Part shown: positions 10,072-22,241 of the stretch, piece after piece
Layout: every line of letters starts with the position of its first letter
Numbering within the stretch: the stretch's first letter is position 1
Notes under the pieces: model-generated
What the model was told of the DNA's origin: nothing
The model's input: the letters and a program-made list of their open reading frames with translations, nothing else
Database searches by the model: none
Translations under genes and position numbers: made by a program
Source: Canna indica
Taxonomy: Eukaryota > Streptophyta > Magnoliopsida > Zingiberales > Cannaceae
DNA: 64,000 nt
NCBI GenBank assembly: GCA_034359265.1
Contig: CP136893.1
Coordinates: forward strand, 28,838,001-28,902,000
Direction of reading: 5' to 3'

Positions 10072-12586
10072 TGTAAGACCCGAAAAAAGTTTCCTAATAT
10101 AAAAATTTATTTTGGTGCAGCGCGTCGGACCCGGGGGTAGTCGAGTTGAGCCTCAGGACCACCTCGAGTGAAAAGGTATGACTCGGCTAATGAATCATGA
10201 AGTTTATTTGGATAACTAACTTTCCTTTTATAAAATCATACATTAAATTAAGTTAACTCGAGTCATGTTATTGGTTGGGTTGGAACCCGAGTCGAGTTCG
10301 GGTCTAGTCGAGTTCCGGGTATGACTTAGGTGAGCCTCGAGACCATCTTTGGAAAGATGGTTGAGGGAATAAATCCCCCTTATGGCAGCCGTGCGACTCC
10401 CCCATTGAGTCGCACAAGGCTGCAAGGGAGAAGAGGAGAAGGAGTAAGGAGGGGGTTTGAGGCTTGGATCGATTTGGAATTCGCGTCGTCGCCGGAAAAT
10501 CTCAAGTCATCATCACTTGATCATTATTTCTTGGCGATCTAGGTTAGTGATTATTTTTTAAAAGGTTTGGGAGAGACGGGTGGCCGAACCCTAGTTGAAA
10601 GGTTGAGTTCTCGCGATTTTTCCGACGTCACGTATTCACTATTTTATGAAGCTTCTTGTCGGATCTCGCTATTTTAATCATCGATTTATTTATTTTTGGG
10701 GCTGCCGAATCATGGGAAAAGGGGAAAGGTCATGCCGAAATTTTCCCCGATTTCCTTGACGACAAGAAGGCCCTTAGATGACCTTATATCACTGTTTTGA
10801 TGTAGTTCTTTTGAACACCTCACGTATGATGAAGTATGTCCTCTCTAAAGCCCCTTGAAGTGGCCGAATGAACCCTAAAATTCATGAAGAGGGTTCGGCC
10901 AAGGGTGAAGGGAGGTTAAGTTGTTCATTGGTATTTAAGTTGTATGTGGAATTAAAGAGACAATGTATAGTTAAAGTCTCCTCCATCTTTCCCTACCCCA
11001 AGGACCTTGGCCGAGCAAGGTTTCCCTTGCTCATGGCTCGGCCAAGGTTAGGGAGAGGAGGAGAGACTTGCTTTATATGGAAATTTCATGATCTTAGGGA
11101 TCACACATAGGGATATAATAATACTTAGAAAGAGCACCAAGTTTAGCATGTAGCTTAATTGATTTGAATTGTAGTAATGCTAGTTTGTAACCATACTTAG
11201 CATTTGATCCTTAAACATTGGATGTTGACAATGTTACCATATTTTATAATTCATACATGTTATTTAAATTCATTACTATCTTGCCATGCTAGATAATTGC
11301 CCTTATTGTGCTAATATTCCTAAGGTAGTATAAGAATTGTTATGCAAGTGCATTATGGTTATATATGATGAATGTTGTAATATATGAGCATTTTTCTTTG
11401 GATTATGCATGCTGCCCAAAATGTTCTTGGATGGTATTTCAAGGTTGATTCATGGGAATTCTCACCTAAGACGGTGTAGAAGGCTAGGTAACATGTAAGG
11501 TGTCACTAGATGTTCATAGCACATTTATGGAAACTTAGATATGAGACGATAATACTTCTATGACTGCTTGTATACTTTTGGAAACTTAGAACTCGTAGGT
11601 GCATATATACTGAAAGGGGCGGCATGAACTGTTGAACCGGTAGCCGGACATAGGCTAGATACGGGCAAAGGCCCGAAGTGTATATATATATATATGGAAA
11701 CCCTAAGATATTGATTGTGTAATGTGCTTGAGATGGTCCGCCGAGGAGTGAGGAGGTCGGAAATGACCAATGCTCAGCTCGGCCAGTTTGGGTCTAGAGG
11801 TGCGCCAGTAGGCCAGTTAGGTGCCATACCCCAGTTGGGTTGGACTAGCTATCCTTACCCCAGACGGTGTCCGAAGACTAGTGGACCATCCTAGTTGACG
11901 TCCCAGTATTGTTTGCTTGCATCTTGAGATGATGTGGCCGGTGGCCAGGATGATGCTACCTGGTATGGTTGGGACGGCTGTAGCCAGGATATATTGCTAT
12001 GAGTAGGCCCAAGGGCCGGATGCCAGAGCCTTGATAAGCCAAGGTGGTAGGTTATCATGTACAGTTGGTACTGATGGGTCCGTTGAGGATCTGTAGTTGT
12101 ATTAGAAACACTCTTTGCCTCCTTGTACATTCCTTTATTGTCTTGTATGATATATATGCATGTCTGAAGCCTATGTGGAGGTTCATTTGAGCCACTCACT
12201 GAGTCCCAAGTGGACTCACAGTTTAGTTTTATTTTTGCAGAGCATGAGCAGTAGCTTGGTGTAGACATGGTGCAGCTGGAGGGTGGAGGCGGTGCCATAT
12301 CTCGTAGCGGCATCCATGAGTCTTAGACTAGTCCTAGTTATGTTGGTTTTATTTATGCATTGATGGTTGTAATTGAAAAGAATTGTAAAACTTGACATTT
12401 GACCATGTGGATTTGATGTTGATGTTTCTTCTTGTTTTGAAATACTTATATATTTGACCATTCGGATTTGATGTTAAGTTTCTTTCAGTCGATATGTTTT
12501 GGTTTCCTGATGTCAGTGTAGACAGTAGGCTACAAGGCAGGATGTGGGCCCTGGCCGGTCACACTACCCTCAGTCGTGATGTGACA
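10072..12586 (+). repeat. Gypsy 5' LTR
   Basis: 2515 bp, TG...CA bounded, closely matching the 3' LTR at 16558-19129 along its length with scattered substitutions and small indels. Both carry the GCAGCCGTG block, a short TA tract and the GGTGTCCGAAGACTAGTGG stretch. Small ORFs inside are present in both copies and show no recognisable product. Confidence 0.93.
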
Positions 12587-12590
12587 AAGT

Positions 12591-12602
12591 TGGTATCAGA
12601 GC
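12591..12602 (+). other. Primer binding site, tRNA-Met type
   Basis: TGGTATCAGAGC lies four bases after the 5' LTR end. It is complementary to the 3' end of initiator tRNA-Met, the usual minus-strand primer in plant gypsy and copia elements. Confidence 0.92.
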
Positions 12603-12802
12603 ACTAGGTTAGGTCTTTTCTATGACTCAGTGTTGGGTACCGTATGAGGCATATGCTAGCGTGCCGACTTACGGTATAGTTATGCTACGAGATTGGGCGA
12701 CCACTCCTGCACTCATCGTACCATGCGGTTAGTAATTTAAAGAATTTGAGTTAAGAATTTCTTATATGACATGCAACTTCCTTTCTTTCTTGTGATAGTG
12801 AA

Positions 12803-14455
12803 ATGGATGCTCAAAATGCTGCTTTGAGCGGTAGTGGCAGTAACTTGACGGAACGTCGAGGTCGAGGCCGAGCCCGGGGCAGGGATAGAGAACTGTCTGA
12901 GGGACAGGGGCAAGAGTCAGTGGTTGTTCTACTGCAGGCTCAGGTGAACAAATTGACTGAGGCACTCCATAAGGAGCAAGAACTGAGATAATAATTGCAG
13001 CAGCAGATGCAGCAGTAGCAACAGTAGTCTTATCAGCCACCGCCACAGCCCGTGCCCGTGATTTCAGTGGTACCAGAAGTGGCAGAGGTGGCAGCACTAG
13101 TGGTCAAGACCCCAGGGGCCCCGACTTATGCAAATTTTGTCACCTTGAAGCCACCAAAGTTCACTAGAACAGATCGTCAGGAAGTGATAGAATTTTTGAG
13201 GGATTGCTACGAGCTATGCATGGAACTGGGATGTTCATCAGAGACGGCTGCTTGTATGGTCGGTCTTCAGATGAGGGGACCGGCAAAGGTCTGGCTGTAA
13301 ACTTGGAAGGCCCGCAGGGCAGCTGGTGCTCCACCTCCCACGTGGGAGGAATTTCGGGCGACTGTGGAAGAGCAATACCTACCCATGAATTTTCGTGACA
13401 AGCGTGCCCGTGATTTTGAGATGTTGCGCCAAGCTGGAGGCATGACAGTGTCAGAGTATGAGATGAAGTTCAATAGTCTCTCGAAGTACCATCCCACCCT
13501 AGTGGCGTCTGAGACCGTCAGGGTCAAGAGGTTCGTGGCAGGATTGAGGCCATAAATTGGCAGGCTTATTCATTACACCGAGGAATCTACACTGGCTCGG
13601 GTAGTGGATGAAGCCCTGCAGAAAGAAGCTTTGGTGCCTTTCGAGAGAAATGACGGGCCAGCTAAGAAGAAGTTCCGATCACAGGGTTCTGGTAGTCGGC
13701 CTTGGCACTCCGAGGGGGCAATGCCCACAGCAGAGCAACAACAAAGCCGAGGGCAGAATGGCAACCGAGGCCGTGGGGGCCTAGGGATCGGGTCAGTGAG
13801 GCCGGCAGTGTCAGGAGGTGGTTCTCAGAGATCTGAGGCGCCGCAGTGTGGCAGCTGCAGTCGGAGGCATTGGGGGTCCTGCCTTAACCGCACTAATGCT
13901 TTCTTCATGTGCGATCGAGTCGGATATTTCAAGAAGGACTGTCCTGAAGGAACTGGTCAGAAGCCTAAGCAGTCTAAGGGTAAAGTACCTATGTTAGTAG
14001 GGTCAGTAGCTCAGAGAGGGCAGACTCAGAATAAGGGGTCGCATACCAGTTACTCAGAGAGGCCGCATGCGCAGGTATATGCTATGAACCGTGATGGGGT
14101 AGAGGCTTCCAAAGCATTGGTGACATGTACTATTTTAGTATGTTTGTCTGCTGCATATGTATTATTTGATCCGGGTGCCACACACTCATTTGTGTTTGTC
14201 ATATTTGCTGTAAATTTGCCAATGACACCCTCTATGCATGAGGGGTCGTTGATGGTATCAACGCCTACGGGCGATGCAATCTTAGCAAACTCAATTTATC
14301 AAGGGTGTGAAGTGCTCATATGCGGCCATGTGCTGAGTGCGGATTTGATACTCCTACCCATTTTGCAATGTTGGACTGTAGAGCCAAAGCAGTGCTATTT
14401 AATAAGCAGGGGCTACCACAGTTCACCTTCTAAGGAGAGGAAGGTAGCAAGCCGA
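12803..14455 (+). pseudogene. Gypsy gag and protease (broken)
   Basis: One frame from ATG 12803 carries gag: a retrotransposon gag region at about 13110-13550 (FTRTDRQEVIEFL, EEFRATVEEQYLP, MTVSEYEMKFNSLSKYHP) and a degenerate zinc-knuckle region near 13850-13940. The fuller knuckle motif reads FFMCDRVGYFKKDCP, with the first Cys and the His replaced. Aspartic protease starts near 14160 as LFDPGATHSF; the normal D-S-G triad has become D-P-G. Stops occur near 12990, in the Gln-rich tract around 13010-13030, at 13298 and near 13553. Several sit where a Gln codon is expected. The frame then shifts before RT. Not functional as read. Confidence 0.85.
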
Positions 14456-14472
14456 TAGGGGTCATCTCAGCT

Positions 14473-16535
14473 CTAAAGGCTCACAAATTGCTTAGGGGTG
14501 GCTGCCAATCTTTCCTAGCCTTTGTATCTGTGGCCGAGGAGGAAGGGGGTGAAGCAAAGCATGTCAGCGGAACCCCCATGGTCTATGAATTCCCTGATGT
14601 ATTTCCCGAGGAATTTCCAGGGTTGCCGCCTAGAAGGGAAGTCAATTTTTGCATTGATCTGCAGCCCGGGGTGAAACCAATTTCCATTCCCCCTTACAGG
14701 ATGGCACCGGCCGAACTCAGGGAGCTAAAGGTGCAATTGTAGGAAATGTTAGACCTGGGGTTCATCCGGCTGAGTGTGTCACCCTGGGGTGCCCCGATTC
14801 TCTTCGTGAAGAAGAAGGATGGGTCGATGCATATGTGCATTGATTATAGGCAGCTGAAAAAGGTGACTATTAAGAATCGCTACCCACTGCCGAGGATAGA
14901 CGATCTGTTTGACCAGCTGCAGGGAGCTCAATGGTTTTCAAAGATAGATTTGAGGTCCGAGTACCATTAGTTGAGAATCCGGGACTGCGATGTGCCAAAT
15001 ACGGCATTCAGGACTCGCTATGATCATTATGAGTTCCTAGTGATGTCCTTTGGCCTAACTAATGCACTTGTTGCCTTTATGGACCTAATGAACAGGGTAT
15101 TTAAGGAGTACCTGGACAGCTTTGTGATCGTCTTCATTGACGACATTCTGGTTTACTCCAAGAGTGAGGAAGAGCATTCTAAGCACCTGAGAATGGTCCT
15201 AGAAACCCTCAGAGAGCACCGTTTGTTTGCCAAATTTTACAAGTGTGAATTTTGGTTGGGGAGTGTAGGGTTCTTGGGCCATGTAGTGTCCAAGGAAGGA
15301 ATGAGGGTAGATCCTGCCAAGATTGAAGTGGTTCAGAACTGGAAGCGGCTATTACCGGAAGTTTGTGGAGAATTTCTCCAGAATTGCATCCCCTCTATCT
15401 CGGTTGACCCAGAGGAAGGTCGGATTCGTTTGGGATGACAAATGCGAGACGAGCTTTCAAAAGCTCAAGGCATGTTTGACATATGCACTCGTGTTGGCTG
15501 TACCTTCTGGCTCAGGAGGATTTGTAGTTTTCTGTGATGCCTCTCGGGTTGGTCTGGGCTGCATCTTGATGCAGTATGGCAGAGTGATTGCTTATGCGTC
15601 TCACCAGTTGAAAGTTCATGAGAAGAACTACCCGACGCATGACCTAGAATTAGCAGCAGTGGTCTTTGCACTAAAGCTTTGGAGGCACTACTTGTACGGG
15701 GAGACTTGCGAAATCTACATAGATCACAAGAGTCTCCAGTACTTGCTTACCCAAAAAGAGCTGAACCTCAGGCAGAGGAGGTGGTTGGAGCTCCTAAAGG
15801 ACTATGATAGCATCATTATGTATCATCCGGGGAAAGCAAATGTGGTAGCAGATGCGCTGAGCAGAAAATCCATGGGCAGTTTGGCCCATTTGGAAGCTAA
15901 GCGAAGGCCTCTAGCTCGAGAGTTGACTTTATGCCCAACCTTATCAGTGTCAGCTTTAGGTGTCCTGATGGCCCACCAGCGGGTACAGTCCACGCTGGTG
16001 GACATGCTGCGTGTCGTGCAGGGGCAAGATGCCTTTTGTGCACTGACCAAGGACCTGGTACAAAGAGGTGATGCAGAGAACGGTTTTAGATTGGACTCAG
16101 GAGGTGTACTGAGGTTTAGAGACCGGATAGTAGTACCAGACATGACTGAGGTGCGCAGGCAAGTCCTGGAACTGGGTCATCGTTCCACTTACACGATGCA
16201 TTCGGGGGCCACCAAGATGTACCGGGACTTAAGGCATCATTATTGGTGGAAAGGCATGAAAAGAGAGGTGGCAGAATTTGTTTCCAAATATCTAGTCTGT
16301 CAGCAAGTGAAGGCCGAACACCTTAAGCCTGCGGGGCTCCTGCAAAATCTCGAAGTGCCCGAGTGCAAGTGGGAGAAAATCATCATGGATCTAGTGACTG
16401 GATTGCCTAGGTCAGATGGGAGCACCATTCTGGGCAAGAGGCCAGATGGGAGGTAGAACAGGTCATGAGAGAGCGCTACCCTTCCTTGTTCGAGGAGCCG
16501 ATAAGTCCTTGTTATTCAAGTAAATTCGAGGACGA
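14473..16535 (+). pseudogene. Gypsy pol: reverse transcriptase, RNase H, truncated integrase (broken)
   Basis: RT spans about 14570-15340 with [33 protein letters not shown] and the catalytic FIDDILVYS (Asp pair at 15139-15144), interrupted by stops at 14740 and 14968. A frameshift near 15330 leads to RNase H (about 15340-15870) with [21 protein letters not shown] and ADALSRK. Integrase starts with a zinc-binding-like stretch at 16170-16310, where the third ligand of HHCC is Tyr (SKYLVC). The core breaks off after [15 protein letters not shown] near 16412. The sequence then jumps, in a new frame, to the end of the polyprotein ([16 protein letters not shown], about 16448-16495). The catalytic Asp/Glu residues of integrase and the expected chromodomain are gone. 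Confidence 0.88.
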
Positions 16536-16541
16536 ATTTCC

Positions 16542-16557
16542 CTTAAGGGGGGAAGGT
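16542..16557 (+). other. Gypsy polypurine tract
   Basis: AAGGGGGGAAGGT directly precedes the 3' LTR start TGTAAGACCC, as expected for plus-strand priming. Confidence 0.85.
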
Positions 16558-18188
16558 TGTAAGACCCGAAAAAAGTTTTCTAATATAAAAATCTATTTTG
16601 GTGCAGCGCGTCGGACCCGGGGGTAGTCGAGTCGAGCCTCAGGATCGCCTCGAGTGAAAGGGTATGACTCGGCTAATGAATCATGAAGTTTATTTGGATA
16701 ACTAACTTTCCTTTTATAAAATCATACCTTAAATTAAGTTAACTCGAGTCATGTTATGGGTTGGGTCGGAACCCGAGTCGAGTTTGGGCCTAGTCGAGTT
16801 CCGGGTATGACTTAGGTGAGCCTTGAGACCATCTTTGGAAAGATGGTTGAGGGAATAAATCCCCCTTATGGCAGCCGTGTGACTCACCCATTGAGTCACA
16901 CAAGGCTGCAAGGGAGGAGAGGAGAAGAAGCAAGGAGGGGGTTTGGGGCTTGAATCGATCTGGAATTTGCGTCGTCGCCGGAAAATCTCAAGTCGTCATC
17001 ACTCGATCCTTATTTCTTGGCGATCTAGGTGAGTGGTTATTGTTTTAAAGGTTTGGGGGAGGCGGGTGGCCGAACCCTAGTTGAAAGGTTGAGTTCTTGC
17101 GATTTTTCGGATGATCCATGATTTCAACGTCACGTATTCACTGTTTTATGAAGCTTCATGTTGGATCTCGCTGTTTTAATCGTCGATTTATATATATTTT
17201 TGGGCTGCCGAATCATGGGAAAAGGGAAAAGGTCATGCCGAAATTATCCTTGATTTCCTTGACGGCAAGAAGGCCCTTAGATGATCTTATATCACTATTT
17301 TGATGTAGTTCTTTTGAACACCTCGCGTATGATGAAGTATGTCCTCTCTAAAGCCACTTGAAGTGGCCGAATGAACCCTAAAATTCATGAAGAGGGTTCG
17401 GCCAAGGGTGAGGGGGAGGGAGGTTAAGTTGTTCATTGGTATTTAAGTTGTATGCGGAATTGAAGAGACAAGATATAGTTAAAGTCTCCTCCATCTTTCC
17501 CTACCCCAAGGACCTTGGCCAAGCAAGGTTTTCCTTGCTCATGGTTCGGCCAAGGTTAGGGAGAGGAGGAGAGACTTGCTTTAGATGAAAATTTCATGAT
17601 CTTAGGGATCACACATAGGGATATGACAATACTTAGAAAGAACACCAAGTTTAGCATGTAGCTTAATTGATTTGAATTGTAGTAATGCTAGTTTGTAATC
17701 ATACTTAGCATTTGATCCTTAAACTTTGGATGTTGACAATGTTACCATGTTTTATAATTCATACATGTTATTTAAATTCATTACTACCTTGCCATGCTAG
17801 ATAATTGCCCTTATTGTGCTAATATTCCTAAGGTAGTATAAGAATTATTATACAAGTGCATTATGGTTATATATGATGAATGTTGTAATATATGAGCATT
17901 TTTCTTTGGATTATGCATGCTGCCCTAAATGTTCTTGGATAGTATTCCATGGTTGATTCATGGGAATTCTCACCTAAGACAGTGTAGAAGGCTAGGTAAC
18001 ATGTTAGGTGTCACTAGATGTTCATAGCACATTTATGGAAACTTAGATATGAGACGATAGCACTTCTATGACGGCTTGTATACTTTTGGAAACTTAGAAC
18101 TCATAGGTGCATATATACTGAAAGGGGCGGCATGAATTGTTGAACCGGTAGCCGGACATAGGCTAGATACGGGCAAAGGCCCGAAGTG

Positions 18189-18221
<33 letters not shown>

Positions 18222-19129
18222 TTATATGGAAACCCTAGGATATTGATTGTGTAATGTGCTTGAGATTGTCCGCCGAGGAGCGAGGAGGTCGAAAATGACC
18301 AATGCTCAGCTCGGCCAGTTTGGGTCTAGAGGTGCGCCAGCGGGCCCGCTAGGTACCAGACCCCAGTTGGGTGGGACTAACTATCCTTACCCCAGACGGT
18401 GTCCGAAGACTAGTGGACCATCCTAGTCGACGGCCCGGGATTGTTTGCTTGCATCTTGAGATGATGTGGCTGATGGCCAGGATGATGCTACCTGGTATGG
18501 TAGGGACAGCTGTAGCCGGGATATATTGCTATGAGTAGGCCCAAGGGCCGGATGTCATATGCTTGATAAGCCATGGTGGCAGGTTATCATGTACAGTTGG
18601 TACTTATGGGTCTGTTGAGGGTCTGTAGTTGCATTAGAAACACACTTTATCTCATTGTACATTCCTTTATTGTCTTGTATGATATATATGCATGTCTGAG
18701 GCTTATGTGGAGGTTCATTAGAGCCACTCACTGAGTCCCAAGTGGACTCACAGTTTAGTTTTATTTTTGCAGAGCATGAGCAGTAGCTTGGTGTCGACAT
18801 GGTGCAGCTGGAGGGTGGAGGTGGTGCCATATCTCGTAGCGGTGTCCATGAGTCTTAGACTAGTCCTAGTTATATTGGTTTTATTTATGCACTGACGGTT
18901 GTAATTGAAAAGAATTGTAAAACTTGATATTTGGCCATTTGGACTTGATGTTGATGTTTCTTCTTCTTTTGAAAAACTTATATATTGTGACTTGCAAACT
19001 TTTTTTATAAAGTATGTTAAGTTTCTTTCAGTCGATATGTTTTGATTTCTTGATGTCAGTGTAGACAGTAGGCTACAAGGCAGGATGTGGGCCCTGATCG
19101 GTCACACTACCCTCAGTCGGGGTGTGACA
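16558..19129 (+). repeat. Gypsy 3' LTR
   Basis: 2572 bp, colinear with the 5' LTR. The extra length comes mainly from a longer TA/TATATATTTA tract near 18190-18225 and small insertions. It ends in GGTGTGACA and is followed by the second CATCC target copy. Confidence 0.93.
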
Positions 19130-20357
19130 CATCCTCCCTATTAATAGTATTAACATCACAACCAAAAATAGAAGAGTTTATATCAACATCAACTGAATCA
19201 TTGTTAACAGTAGAATTAACAGGATTAATAGAGACATTCAAACTATTAACAGCTACTAAATCCATGTTGTCAACGGTGGAGGTATTTTCAACATTCCTAG
19301 AATCACCAACAACATCAACAGGAGAAGCAACATTAGAAGAGCATTTCAAATTCTTTTTATTAGGGCAACTGGCTTCAAAATGCCCAACTAATTCATAAGC
19401 AAAACATAATGAAGGGAGATTTTCATAAGTTATGGGTTGAAAAAACTCATTACCATGAAGCCCTATAGTAATAGGTTGCCTTATAGGAATTGCGAGGTCA
19501 ATTTCAATGCAAACCCTTACATACCTACCTCTTTCAAGAAAAAAAAATTGATCATCAATCTTTATAATTTTACCCAAACCAGAGGCAATGAGTTTGATGG
19601 ATTCAAAATTCCATAGTTCCAAGGGCAGACCATGGAGTCTGATCCAAAAATGGGCCATCGATATGCATTCAAGCCACAGCCGAAAGAAAGGCCTCCAGGT
19701 TGTCAAACGAACAATATCTCCACGAAGAGACCATGGGCCGCCGGATAAGATGTTAGAAGCAGAAGCAAGATCTTTGAATCGGAAAACAAAATACCCATCT
19801 TCTAGATCTAAAACATAGTGAAAATCGAAAGTTGACCATAACCTATCGGCCCAACGACGTACTGGTAGGAGGGAAGGAGTCTTACCAAGAAACTTACCTA
19901 CGAGGCTTGCTTCCCAGGGTTGAGACCAAGCTTGAAGTTGGTTAGCGCTGAAAAGGACGCGGCCTATCGACTGCTGTTGGATACGTTGAAGGGTAATCGG
20001 AGTGGTCGACGAGGAAGCCGAGCGCAAAGAAATTTTAGGGTTTTCACCCTTGAGGATCTGAGCCCGCGAGATGTTGGAAACCGATCGATTACCCGGAGGG
20101 GATGGCGAGGAAGGATGACGGGAAGGAGGGGAGAAGAGAGGGGGGCGAGTCTGATCAGAGGGATTGGGCAGAGGGGGCGACGGCGGAAGGGATTCTGGGA
20201 AAATCGGTCGATTACCTGGAGGGGATGGCGAGGAAGGATGACAGGAAGGAGGGGAGAAGAGAGGGGGGCGAGTCCGATCAGGGGTATTGGGCAGAGGCGG
20301 CGACGGCGGAAGGGATTCTGGGTAGGGTGAGAGGGAGACGCCCTTCGCACGAGACAT
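19130..20357 (-). pseudogene. L1-type LINE ORF1, 5' part: DUF4283 plus zinc knuckle
   Basis: Minus-strand ORF from ATG 20357; the codon before it is GTG. The N-terminus is Pro/Ser-rich and holds a 41-residue tandem duplication. Residues about 147-300 match the plant retroelement domain DUF4283 (SLVGKFLGK, RRWADRLW, DGYFVFRF, PWSLRGDIVRLTTWRP, WIRLHGLPLELWN). A CCHC-like knuckle follows (C318 to C331), but its second Cys is Tyr (CFAYELVGHFEASCP). Such proteins are thought to bind RNA of the element. The frame is open to the CATCC target of the gypsy insertion and resumes at 10066. Counting both parts, 649 codons are open, so this LINE copy was decaying little when it was hit. ORF2 is not in the window. 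Confidence 0.87.
20073..20318 (-). repeat. Tandem 123-bp duplication inside LINE ORF1
   Basis: Two adjacent copies of 123 bp encode residues 14-54 and 55-95, both starting ESLPPSPPLPN and containing RPPLFSPPS and PSSPSPPGNR. The length is a multiple of three, so the frame is kept. Confidence 0.93.
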
Positions 20358-21814
20358 CACAGATGGCCTTCCTTAATAGCCATTCTGAAACACAAAATAT
20401 TTACAGCATTCAAACCAATTAGGAGCCTCATTCATTCCTTGGCACTAGGAGCAACCACTTCATGATAACTAATGTTGGACTGCTGCTTGTAGTGTGATTA
20501 TGAATTTTACTTTGTAGCACTGAAATGGTATTTTAAATCGTCTGACCTTTCTTTTATTTGGTTTGTTAAGCTTAGTTTGGGTTATTCATTTTTAACTTGG
20601 AGTGGTTTAGTCAACTAGTGCCATGTGCCCATATTAAAATTACAATAATTTCTTCACTTGTTGTTTTTCTTTGCTTTGCTTCTTAGTCTTCTTGAACCTA
20701 ATAGGACCATGCGTAGCCAATAAATTATATGATATATAAATAGGTTAATTACACGGTATATTTTGAAATTGAGAAGTTTTTCTAATTATATCATAATTTT
20801 TTGGTTAGCATGTGTTATTTGGTTATCGAAAATTATTTTCTAATTTGATTTCAGTGGAAATGAAAATTTGATTTTAAAATTTTTGTTTTAATATCTAATT
20901 TTCAGTTGAAGAAGTATTTGATTAATGAAAATAATATTAGTTTTATTTAGTTGAAACTAATGAATCCTTATTTGATTATAGAAAATAATATTAAATTTTC
21001 ATTGAATAGTTTTAATAGTGATCTAATTTTGATTAAATAGTAAAGTAATTCATATGAGGGACCAAAAATTAGTGAATACGTAAGCTATGATGTTTTTAAA
21101 AAATAGGCCACATCATCAAAAATGTTTGCCGCATAGACTATTTTTAACGCCGTAGTTGGGTAGGAACTTAACTAGAAATGGAGAATAAAATTAGGGATTT
21201 ATGTGACTGGATTTTTAGTTTAGGGACCAAAGTAAAAAAATCGAGATAGTTGTGGGACGAAATTAGGTCTTTTCCCAATGATGTTTTTTATTTTTATTTT
21301 ATAAATTAGATATAGTTTGATGATTTAGTTGTAAATTAATTAATTTTATAAAAATATATTAATTATAAGTTTGTCACTGAATTTTGATATCAAAATCGAA
21401 AGTGTCGAAACCATAAATAATAATCTTTTGGCATTTTTGTTCTTATTAAGAAAATTGGTTTCATTGAAACTTATTTTTCATTATGTTTTGATTTATTTTC
21501 ATGAAAACGCCGAACCAAACACGTTTTCTTGAGCAATTTTAATTTTAGTAAAATTAAAATCATAAAAACATAATTGATTTCGCTAACTAAATGTATCCCT
21601 AAAGTTCGGGATATATAATGTATATAATTAATGCTATATAAATCAGCTCATCATCATTATTGAAATCACCATTTTTAAAATAACATAGTCATTTATGAAT
21701 ACACGTGGGTAGTTCAAAGAAGACTTAAGAACACTAAAATAAATAAAGAAATCAACAACTAAATTGAAAATGCTTCTAGAGCTTACTTACTTTGCTTTCC
21801 ATAAGTTTTTTTAA
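20358..21814. other. Spacer between LINE and fold-back element
   Basis: Should hold the LINE 5' untranslated region at its left edge. The remainder is AT-rich with long T- and A-runs; no ORF or RNA gene is supportable. Several stretches resemble decayed transposon ends but could not be assigned. Confidence 0.4.
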
Positions 21815-22200
21815 GGGAAAAAGTTACTAATTAAAATGATCATAACATTTTCTCAGGGATACTAAAATATTTCTAATATTTTTTTGGATAAAAAATACGT
21901 CTTACATAATAGAACCAGTACATAAATGACCCTATAGGTTAACAATGTTAATGGAGGGATAACAGAGTTGATATGACAAATAACTAGGACTGATGACCTA
22001 GACATGTGGCGCATATGCAGACCAAGACATGCTATGTCAGCAACACTTCAGTAATGGGTCCCACCACTAATATTAAATGTAGTAAAATACCTTTGACGTT
22101 TTCACCAAGGTACTAAAATGCCCTTGTCATTTGTTTCAGAGCTAAAATACCCTTGAAGTTATTGAAAATTATACAAAAATACCCCTAATTGACGCTAGGG
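21815..22200 (+). repeat. Left terminal inverted repeat
   Basis: About 386 bp starting GGGAAAAAG. Its reverse complement matches 25797-26213 through its length; the right arm is a little longer because of an extra repeat of the GTTTTCACCATGGTACTAAAAT unit. Confidence 0.85.
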
Positions 22201-22241
22201 TGTTGTCTATGTGCAGTAGAGTTCGCCCGACTCCAGGTATC

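Larger units (their letters stand above)
10072..19129 (+). mobile_element. Complete-ended Ty3/gypsy retrotransposon (chromovirus-like, probably Tekay/Del type)
   Basis: A 9058-bp element with LTRs of about 2.5 kb that begin TGTAAGACCCG and end TGACA. It has a tRNA-Met-type primer site, gag-pol in gypsy order (protease, RT, RNase H, integrase) and a purine tract. Five-bp target duplications CATCC flank it (10067-10071 and 19130-19134). It is inserted in a LINE ORF1 of opposite orientation. The coding region is 3.97 kb, short for the type, because most of the integrase core and chromodomain region is missing and many stops and frameshifts are present. It cannot move on its own. The lineage is inferred from long LTRs, primer site and the ending after integrase, not from a tree. 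Confidence 0.92.

Noticed and set aside
10243..11110. Small ORFs in the gypsy LTRs, repeated at 16729 and 17118
   Set aside because: Present in LTRs, not conserved as frames between the two copies, and without known domains.
19920..20422. Plus-strand Arg/Gly-rich ORFs opposite LINE ORF1
   Set aside because: Shadows of the Pro-rich repeat on the other strand.
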